Of a stretch of DNA of 21,111 nucleotides, positions 15,927 to 21,111 are shown one piece after another. Made by a program: the position numbers and the translations under genes. The DNA lies in contig JBMYXI010000061.1 in NCBI GenBank assembly GCA_049608225.1, forward strand, positions 1 to 21,111, in the 5' to 3' direction. Under the pieces are notes generated by a model. The model had not been told where the DNA came from, did no database searches, and was given only the letters and a program-made list of their open reading frames with translations. This DNA is from Parashewanella sp049608225. GTDB lineage: Bacteria; Pseudomonadota; Gammaproteobacteria; Enterobacterales; Shewanellaceae. Every line of letters starts with the position of its first letter. Position 1 is the stretch's first letter.

Positions 15927-17402
15927 ATGGCATCTGCAACTCCGAGCGCGGCTCTGCAAGTTCCTAATCAGAACTTTACTTATGATGATATCCTCACGAA
16001 ATTCGATAAACTAACTATTTATCAAGATCAAATAAATACTAGAATGACTGAAAGGGGAGTTAAAAGTCACTCTATTATTGAAAGCTATAAGGTTAGGTTG
16101 TTAGATGAAAACGTTCAGCCACATGAAAGAGTTCGATTGTTTTTGGGGCTCAAAAAATTTCTTGGTAACTTGCATAATCAGTTTATGTCAGGCACAGCCG
16201 CTACTTTTCAACTCTTTAAGGTAAGTTTGTTTTGTCGGTATCAAGGGCAGTCTATCGAAGTATGGAGTGAAAGTTTATCGCTCAATAACTTGCACATTTG
16301 TAATGCTAATCTGGCAGGGTGGCACTTTGACGATGTTAATGTTCAGGGCACTCGATTTGAACATTGTTGTCATGATGAAGGCACTGAGGATGATACTCAA
16401 TGTTCTGTTGAACCTATTTTGCCTCAACATGAAAATGCCACACTTAAGGCTCCTTCCCCAAGAAGCCGTCGTTCATATGAAAGTGTCGTGCCGATATCTT
16501 TTGCCCCAAATTCTCCTCGCTCACCTAGGTTTAAAATTGCCAGCGATGACAAGCTGTTCGAGAAAGCGAATTCACCATTTCAAGATGAGACTGCAGCAGA
16601 TGCTGTTCAACCGTTAAGTGGAGGTGATACTGAATCGAAAGGTGCTTCTGCTAAAAGAAAAATTTCGAATCCTATTTCAATATGTTCAAATGGTGAAAGT
16701 TCCATTCCTAGATTAGTTGTCACTGAAGATGAGGGAGGTCGAACTCAAAGAGGTCTTACTTTACGTTCTACTTCTTCTGCGGATTCTGGCTTACCATCTT
16801 CAGAGCAAAGTGCATGGATCTTGAACGAGTTATCTAGCCTAGGAACAACTCCCTCAAGTAGGGCGAGTTCATTTACTACCAGCAGCACAACCAGTTTAGA
16901 AAATTTAACTAATGATAGTCTCAGTTCTAGTCAAGACTCATGTTCCGCAGTGTCGGTCGAGCGAACTGATGAAAAAAAAGTAATGTTAATGAAGTTCGTC
17001 GACGAGGTAACATCTGAAATAGCAGATAAAAGAAAGCGCGGTATAGGAATAAGTAGAAGTTGCAAAACAAGTTATGGAAAAGAAATCAAAGATAAAATGC
17101 CACTTTTAGCCTCGGAGACAATTGAGGACGCCAAGTTTGCTAATGCTTTTCTTCGGATTAAACACATTCTTAAACAATTTTCAGTACAAACATCCGGAAT
17201 TGATTTTTATAAACTCCTTACCGTCGTTCGATCCGATATTCATGATCGTATTTTAGTTTTTAAGGTTGATTTTACCATTATTGACTCTAGACAAGGATGG
17301 GTAGTTGAAAGGCATATTCACCAGAAGGAACTGACAGCAGAGCAATATAAAAAAATAGTTCAGGAAGTAGGAGAGCCCAGAAGAGCAGTTAAGAAAAAAT
17401 AG
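15927..17402 (+). CDS. Orphan 491-aa protein with pentapeptide-repeat patch and Ser/Pro-rich linker; effector-like
   Basis: I recognise no named family over the full length. Residues 1-115 form a mixed, partly helical region. Residues 119-144 are a short pentapeptide-repeat run with central hydrophobic residues at L119, I124, L129, F134, V139 and F144 (every fifth position). Residues 150-345 are low-complexity and rich in Ser, Thr and Pro, with SPRS and NSPRSPRF motifs. Residues 350-480 look folded again, and the C-terminus is basic (RRAVKKK). There is no Sec signal or membrane segment. A strong SD AGGAGG (15917-15922) precedes the ATG, so it is translated. The modular layout is reminiscent of effectors delivered into host cells, but no secretion genes are nearby. 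The 3' end overlaps the next, convergent gene by 14 bp. Confidence 0.65.
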   Translation: MASATPSAALQVPNQNFTYDDILTKFDKLTIYQDQINTRMTERGVKSHSIIESYKVRLLDENVQPHERVRLFLGLKKFLGNLHNQFMSGTAATFQLFKVSLFCRYQGQSIEVWSESLSLNNLHICNANLAGWHFDDVNVQGTRFEHCCHDEGTEDDTQCSVEPILPQHENATLKAPSPRSRRSYESVVPISFAPNSPRSPRFKIASDDKLFEKANSPFQDETAADAVQPLSGGDTESKGASAKRKISNPISICSNGESSIPRLVVTEDEGGRTQRGLTLRSTSSADSGLPSSEQSAWILNELSSLGTTPSSRASSFTTSSTTSLENLTNDSLSSSQDSCSAVSVERTDEKKVMLMKFVDEVTSEIADKRKRGIGISRSCKTSYGKEIKDKMPLLASETIEDAKFANAFLRIKHILKQFSVQTSGIDFYKLLTVVRSDIHDRILVFKVDFTIIDSRQGWVVERHIHQKELTAEQYKKIVQEVGEPRRAVKKK

Positions 17403-17730
17403 CAAGACCCAAAATGATCATTGATATGATCAGAGCAGCATTAAGTTTTTTGCGTTCTTGCGCTTGATTCCCCTTTCCTTGCTTTAAACTAGCCAGTAAT
17501 TTTTCTTTTTTGTAAATACGACAAACAAGTCGTTGTGTTTGTGGATCGATTAGAAGATGCAAGCGACAGAAATGCCCATTAGAGAGTTTTATTTTGTGTT
17601 TACTTAATGGAGCGAAGTTGAAGTGATTTTTTACCAACTGTCCATTCACGAGTAAGCGTTCTAAACCTAGCCAATGACTCGCTTGAAGTTCAATCGTATC
17701 TTGATCAACTTGATATTGAAAACGCACCAT
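17389..17730 (-). CDS. Small hypothetical protein with C-terminal membrane anchor
   Basis: This is a 113-aa protein of unknown function. Residues 1-70 appear beta-rich (for example LERLLVNGQLV and FCRLHLLI). A Lys/Gln-rich linker follows (KQGKGNQAQERKK), and a hydrophobic C-terminal segment at about 97-112 (AALIISMIILGLAIF) is a probable tail anchor. The short A/G-rich sequence before the ATG is at most a weak SD. The stop codon lies inside the end of the convergent gene at 15927-17402 (14-bp overlap). Leucine dehydrogenase is upstream on the same strand, but its terminator separates the two. Confidence 0.65.
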   Translation of the reverse strand: MVRFQYQVDQDTIELQASHWLGLERLLVNGQLVKNHFNFAPLSKHKIKLSNGHFCRLHLLIDPQTQRLVCRIYKKEKLLASLKQGKGNQAQERKKLNAALIISMIILGLAIFS

Positions 17731-17815
17731 TTTCTTTTCTCTTTATGTTTTTTGTATTAATTAATTCAAGCAGAGAAAGATAAAAGATCCAGCAACAGTG
17801 ACATTAAATTAAGAT

Positions 17816-17841
17816 AAAAAAAGGAGGCCATTTTAGCCTCC
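17816..17841 (-). terminator. Rho-independent terminator of the leucine dehydrogenase gene
   Basis: Read on the minus strand, GGAGGC (17836-17841) and GCCTCC (17823-17828) form a 6-bp stem with a 7-nt loop, followed by seven T residues (A-run at 17816-17822 on the plus strand). It lies about 35 bp after the stop codon of the dehydrogenase. Confidence 0.93.
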
Positions 17842-17875
17842 ATAATCAAATAAATTATATTTTTAATTTATTCAA

Positions 17876-18913
17876 TTAGCTAGCTGCAGCTTCGATGATT
17901 TCACGAGCCATTTCATCGGCAATTACATTGGTTGTACGGTTTTCTTCATCCGCTTTAGTAAAGATTTTTAGCAAGGTATCGTAAATCTTTTCAACCTTAG
18001 CCGTTGATGCTGCCGCATCATAATTTTCTTCAAAAGAAACGTTGATGATACCGCCGGCATTAATGACATAATCAGGCGCATATAAGATGCCCATTTCTTT
18101 CAAACGATCACCATGACGAGCTTCAGCTAATACATTATTAGCACAACCTGCAATTATGGTTGCTTTTAACTGTGGTAACGTATCGTCATTGATGGTTGCG
18201 CCTAAAGCACATGGTGCGTATACATCGACATCTTGTGCATATATTTCTTCAGGAGCCACAACGATTGCATTGAATTCACTCGCAACACGATCAAGGCTTT
18301 GCTGGTTGATGTCAGTAACAATCAGTTCTGCACCGTCTTCATGTAAGTGTTTACATAGGTAATAACCAACATGCCCAACGCCTTGAACAGAAATCTTTAA
18401 GCCTTTTAAACTATCTAAACCGCGTTGGTGCTTTACTGCAGCTTTAATACCTAAATAAGTACCTAATGCAGTAAATGGTGATGGATCACCACTTTTGCCC
18501 TCAAGGCCCGCCATAAATGGTGTTTCTTGGTGTGCCATCATGATGTCACCAGTGGTAACACCCACGTCTTCGGCTGAATAATATTTACCATTCAGTTGGT
18601 GAACGGCACGGCCAAAGGCTCTAAATAATTGCTCGCGATCTTGAATGTTCTTAGGATCGGCGATGATCACTGATTTGCCGCCGCCAAAAGTCAATCCTGC
18701 CAATGCATTTTTATAAGTCATGCCACGTGAAAGACGAAGTACATCATTTATCGCATCTTCATCAGACTGGTAGTTCCACATACGACACCCGCCAACAGCT
18801 GGGCCTAAATTGGTGTTGTGAACCGCGATAATTGCTTTTAAGCCACTGGCTTTATCATGACAAAAAACGACTTGTTCATGATCGTCAAAAGAGACATTAT
18901 TAAATACAGTCAC
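17876..18913 (-). CDS. ldh: Leucine dehydrogenase (Glu/Leu/Phe/Val dehydrogenase family)
   Basis: This enzyme catalyses NAD-dependent oxidative deamination of branched-chain amino acids to 2-oxoacids and ammonia. The 345 aa are usual for leucine/valine dehydrogenases and shorter than glutamate dehydrogenases. LGPAVGGCRMW (36-46) and the substrate-binding lysines Lys68 (GMTYKNA) and Lys80 (FGGGK) are present. EDVGVTTGD contains Asp116, and a Rossmann GVGHVG motif sits at 178-183, followed by an acidic end of beta-2 in IVTDIN. The start is GTG at 18913-18911 with GGAG 7 nt upstream on the minus strand. It is monocistronic, with its own terminator. Leucine versus valine preference cannot be settled by eye. 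Confidence 0.92.
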   Translation of the reverse strand: MTVFNNVSFDDHEQVVFCHDKASGLKAIIAVHNTNLGPAVGGCRMWNYQSDEDAINDVLRLSRGMTYKNALAGLTFGGGKSVIIADPKNIQDREQLFRAFGRAVHQLNGKYYSAEDVGVTTGDIMMAHQETPFMAGLEGKSGDPSPFTALGTYLGIKAAVKHQRGLDSLKGLKISVQGVGHVGYYLCKHLHEDGAELIVTDINQQSLDRVASEFNAIVVAPEEIYAQDVDVYAPCALGATINDDTLPQLKATIIAGCANNVLAEARHGDRLKEMGILYAPDYVINAGGIINVSFEENYDAAASTAKVEKIYDTLLKIFTKADEENRTTNVIADEMAREIIEAAAS

Positions 18914-18928
18914 GACTGTTCTCCGAAG

Positions 18929-18965
18929 TGTGATTGAATTTCCATCACAGGCGTTTTCGCCCGTG
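18929..18965 (-). promoter_or_regulatory. Dyad and hairpin in the leader of leucine dehydrogenase
   Basis: Two overlapping dyads lie just upstream of the SD. One is TGTGAT/ATCACA (18929-18934 and 18944-18949) around a 9-bp spacer. The other is CACAGGCG/CGCCCGTG (18946-18953 and 18958-18965), an 8-bp stem with one mismatch and a TTTT loop. They share 18946-18949 and so cannot form together. Neither has a terminator T-run. They could be an operator or an RNA switch controlling translation (inference). Confidence 0.35.
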
Positions 18966-19162
18966 TAAATCCTTGTTATATTTGTTGCGGAACCTTAGCA
19001 TTTAGCGATACTCTCAACAAAATGTAATTAGCAAAAAATTCGATACTTGTGGCAATTTTGCTTTCCACTGTGCGCTTTCTCACCAAAGTGCAAAAAAAGC
19101 AAACAATAAATACTTAAAAATAACAATTAAAGCAATAATTTAACATTGAAAGGGAAGTAGCT

Positions 19163-19651
19163 ATGACTGACAAGACAGCTGAAAAAAATGAAGTTGAAGG
19201 CCCAAAAGCCTCTTTTACTCAACAAGCACAGCCTTCAGCAGAGCAAGTTGAGCAAATGCGCCAAGAGTGGGTAAGAGAGCAGTTTCAAAAAGCAAACCGT
19301 TTTTTAGCTGAAAAAGGCATCATTCCAAATAAAGTCCATGATAAAGAAAGTCGTTATTTGGTGCCATTTGTTGCGTTATGGAAAATGGAATCAAAGCAAC
19401 CAACCAAAAAAACCTATTGGGTATTGTCTGGTGATTTACCTTCTGATCTTGTTGAAGTCAGTGTTGCTAAAACTGCACGTGAAGCGATCCGCCACTTTGC
19501 TATGACTTGGCAAATGAAAGCAGAAAACCTGATCCGTACTGGCGTAACCCAAGATCCAACACAAGCGAAATATGCCAATTTATTGATTGCTCGTGCTGAA
19601 GATCTGTACGCGATGCAAGCTGACGAAAAATTGTGGCAAGAACAAGCTTAA
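19163..19651 (+). CDS. DUF4826-like cytoplasmic protein
   Basis: This is a 162-aa soluble protein with a charged N-terminal tail of about 30 residues. A conserved-looking core follows: REQFQKANRFLAEKG, RYLVPFVALWKM, YWVLSGDLPSDL, AIRHFAMTWQMKAENL and LIARAEDLYAM. I recall this pattern as the DUF4826 family of marine gammaproteobacteria, which has no known function. The ATG has GGGAAG as SD. It is divergent from leucine dehydrogenase over a 249-bp gap and convergent with roxA, with which it shares a bidirectional terminator. Confidence 0.72.
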   Translation: MTDKTAEKNEVEGPKASFTQQAQPSAEQVEQMRQEWVREQFQKANRFLAEKGIIPNKVHDKESRYLVPFVALWKMESKQPTKKTYWVLSGDLPSDLVEVSVAKTAREAIRHFAMTWQMKAENLIRTGVTQDPTQAKYANLLIARAEDLYAMQADEKLWQEQA

Positions 19652-19670
19652 ATTTCATTAAATGATTATC

Positions 19671-19702
19671 AAAAAAGCGGCAATTGCCGCTCTTTTCTTT
19701 TT
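19671..19702. terminator. Bidirectional Rho-independent terminator
   Basis: A perfect palindrome AGCGGCAATTGCCGCT (19676-19691) has an A-run before it and a T-rich run after it, so it can terminate both the rightward DUF4826-like gene and the leftward roxA-like gene. It begins 20 bp after the first stop codon and ends 12 bp before the second. Confidence 0.93.
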
Positions 19703-19713
19703 TGGGGAAGCGG

Positions 19714-20841
19714 CTATTCGCTAATAAAGTAGTAACCCATTTTCAGCATGGTAACTAAGAAATCAATAACATCATGATGTTGTGTTTGCTCAATCAACCA
19801 GTTATTAGGTAATACAAATTCATTACTAATAAACAGTAATTGTTGTTGAGAAAGAGAAGTAAACTCGTAAGGCTCACCATCAATGAATAAGCGAGTAACG
19901 CAGTCGTCTTCAATGTGGATTACTTTCAAGCCGCCAATGCGATTGATGGTTAATCCTGAATGAATTGCGTCAATTACGTCTTCTGCCTCAATGGATTGAT
20001 CACCACACACGTCTAACTCAAAGCGATTGCGGCTCAGCAACTGTCCGAGCATCGGCTTGTATTGCTCAGGTTGGTTAGCAATATCTGTCAGCAGTGCAAT
20101 AAGTTGCGTTTGTTGAAGGCTCGAAACACTGCCTTTATGATTATTTTCACTGGTTGAAGTAAAACGTTGATGACCTAAGTTGTTATCTAACAAGTAGTCA
20201 GCCATTTCTGTTAATAATTCTTGCTGACTCGGTGCTCGGAAACCAATTGAGTAACTCATTGAATTGCTGATGGTGTTACCGCAATGCGGGTAGCCTGGAG
20301 GAATATATAAAATATCACCTGGATGCAAGGTTACATCGATAATAGGCTCAAAGTCTTCTACTAAAGCCGACTGGGGATCATTATTGCGCTTATTATGATG
20401 CCCATTATTACCGACTTTCCAATGTCTTTTACCTTCGCCTTGAATGATAAACACATCATAGTTGTCGATGTGAGCACCAATACCACCGTTAGGTGTTGCA
20501 AATGAAGCCATGACATCATCAAAACGCCAATCGGGGAGAAAGCGAAAGGCTTCCACTAGAGGTGCAATGTCAGAGTGCCAATGATTTACTGCTTGAACTA
20601 GAAGTTGCCAGTTTACTTCTCCGTACTGCTCATAACTTTCAAATGGACCTTGAATGATTTCCCACTCATTTTCTTTGGTGATAATAACACGCGAACTGAC
20701 TTCTTCTTCACAAGCAAGCCCTGCAAGCTCTTCTGCTGAAATCGGATCTTCAAATTGTGCAAATCCATTACGGATCAATAAGGGTTTCTTTTGCCAGTAG
20801 TTCGTTAAAAAATCTTGTTTATTTATGTTCAGTTCAAGCAT
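19714..20841 (-). CDS. roxA: Ribosomal oxygenase RoxA (YcfD), 50S protein uL16 arginine hydroxylase
   Basis: This is a JmjC/cupin 2-oxoglutarate- and Fe(II)-dependent oxygenase that hydroxylates an arginine of ribosomal protein uL16. The 375 aa agree with E. coli YcfD (373). The iron triad is visible as His124 and Asp126 in GAHIDNYDVF and His186 in PPGYPHCGN. YWQKKPLLIRNGF (15-27), VNWQLLVQAVNHWH (76-89), GDILYIPPG and SYSIGFRAPS closely follow the E. coli protein. The C-terminal dimer and winged-helix part is present and ends in MGYYFISE. It has a terminator immediately after it. I see no strong SD before the ATG at 20841. Confidence 0.94.
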   Translation of the reverse strand: MLELNINKQDFLTNYWQKKPLLIRNGFAQFEDPISAEELAGLACEEEVSSRVIITKENEWEIIQGPFESYEQYGEVNWQLLVQAVNHWHSDIAPLVEAFRFLPDWRFDDVMASFATPNGGIGAHIDNYDVFIIQGEGKRHWKVGNNGHHNKRNNDPQSALVEDFEPIIDVTLHPGDILYIPPGYPHCGNTISNSMSYSIGFRAPSQQELLTEMADYLLDNNLGHQRFTSTSENNHKGSVSSLQQTQLIALLTDIANQPEQYKPMLGQLLSRNRFELDVCGDQSIEAEDVIDAIHSGLTINRIGGLKVIHIEDDCVTRLFIDGEPYEFTSLSQQQLLFISNEFVLPNNWLIEQTQHHDVIDFLVTMLKMGYYFISE

Positions 20842-21111
20842 TACAGTACCAACGATTGATTAATGGTTCACATTTTATCATCAATACTCAATTCACAGAA
20901 TGACTACGGGTTTGTATTAGTTATTTTGGGTAAATCTTGTGCAAACAGTATCAACAGGTGAGAGGGTAACTATCGAGTTTAATGACAATATACTAATGTA
21001 AATGAAATGCTGTTCCTAATTAGGGTGTAATGGGTCTGGCAGCATTAAATAACTGTGATAGAATGGTTAATCACGTTTTTAAGCTCGGCAATGACACGGA
21101 GTCATCTGTCG
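20842..21111. other. Upstream region of roxA and window edge
   Basis: No complete gene is visible. The left part must hold the leftward roxA promoter. The right part holds a plausible rightward sigma-70 promoter (listed separately) and an ATG at 21091 (M-T-R-S-H-L-S, open to the window edge) without a convincing SD. ATGAC/GTCAT at 21091-21105 forms a small hairpin. The next gene or leader lies beyond the window. Confidence 0.4.
21036..21064 (+). promoter_or_regulatory. Candidate sigma-70 promoter at the right edge
   Basis: CTGGCA (21036-21041, 4 of 6 matches to TTGACA) and TAGAAT (21059-21064, 5 of 6 to TATAAT) are separated by exactly 17 bp. It points to a rightward gene starting at or beyond the window end. 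A dyad GTGAT/ATCAC (21055-21059 and 21070-21074) spans the -10 and may be an operator. Confidence 0.4.

Noticed and set aside
18929..18949. CRP site upstream of leucine dehydrogenase
   Set aside because: The half-sites TGTGA and TCACA are 11 bp apart, not the 6 bp required for CRP, and the dyad lies next to the SD.
1..21111. CRISPR array, insertion sequence or prophage
   Set aside because: No regularly spaced repeats, transposase or phage structural genes are visible in either strand.

Overview
The window looks like the chromosome of a marine gammaproteobacterium of the Shewanella/Alteromonadales (or Vibrio-related) type. The sequence is AT-rich. It encodes an over-long PstC/PstA permease pair, a long YdiJ-type oxidoreductase followed by a DUF1285 gene, a leucine dehydrogenase next to a DUF4826-like gene, a MSHA-like pilin and a RoxA-type hydroxylase. 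This taxonomic call is inferred from gene families, not from a database match.

Layout. 1-179: tandem tRNA-Leu(UAA) genes, the first cut by the window edge. 183-2096 (-): a large surface lipoprotein of unknown role, ending 3 bp from the tRNA. 2226-2258: a PhoB-box array of three 11-bp repeats, followed by the pstC-pstA-pstB-phoU operon (2340-7950, +) and a strong intrinsic terminator. 8038-8589 (-): an orphan MSHA-like type IV pilin, followed by a gene-poor AT-rich stretch of about 470 bp. 9064-10206 (+): an orphan protein with a degenerate methyltransferase-like region. 10291-13752 (+): a YdiJ-type FAD/Fe-S oxidoreductase plus a DUF1285 gene. 13824-15783 (+): a MarR regulator, a probable TnaC-like leader peptide and tryptophanase. 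15927-17402 (+): an orphan 491-aa protein with a pentapeptide-repeat patch and a Ser/Pro-rich linker, overlapping tail to tail with a small tail-anchored protein gene (17389-17730, -). 17876-18913 (-): leucine dehydrogenase with its own terminator. 19163-19651 (+): DUF4826-like. 19714-20841 (-): RoxA-like ribosomal oxygenase. The last 270 bp hold a probable rightward promoter and no complete gene.

How the genes work together. The Pst/PhoU block is a phosphate-starvation-regulated ABC importer core without its binding protein or PhoBR in this window. The YdiJ, tryptophanase and leucine dehydrogenase genes are catabolic enzymes for hydroxy acids and amino acids.

The most noteworthy item is a short, previously unlisted ORF at 14251-14334. 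It has a good Shine-Dalgarno and a WFxLD motif at the place expected for a TnaC tryptophan-sensing arrest peptide, and it overlaps a C-rich, G-poor rut-like stretch. It lacks the C-terminal proline that is critical in E. coli TnaC, and it lies directly behind a MarR gene. The two orphan proteins at 9064 and 15927 are the other candidates for new biology.
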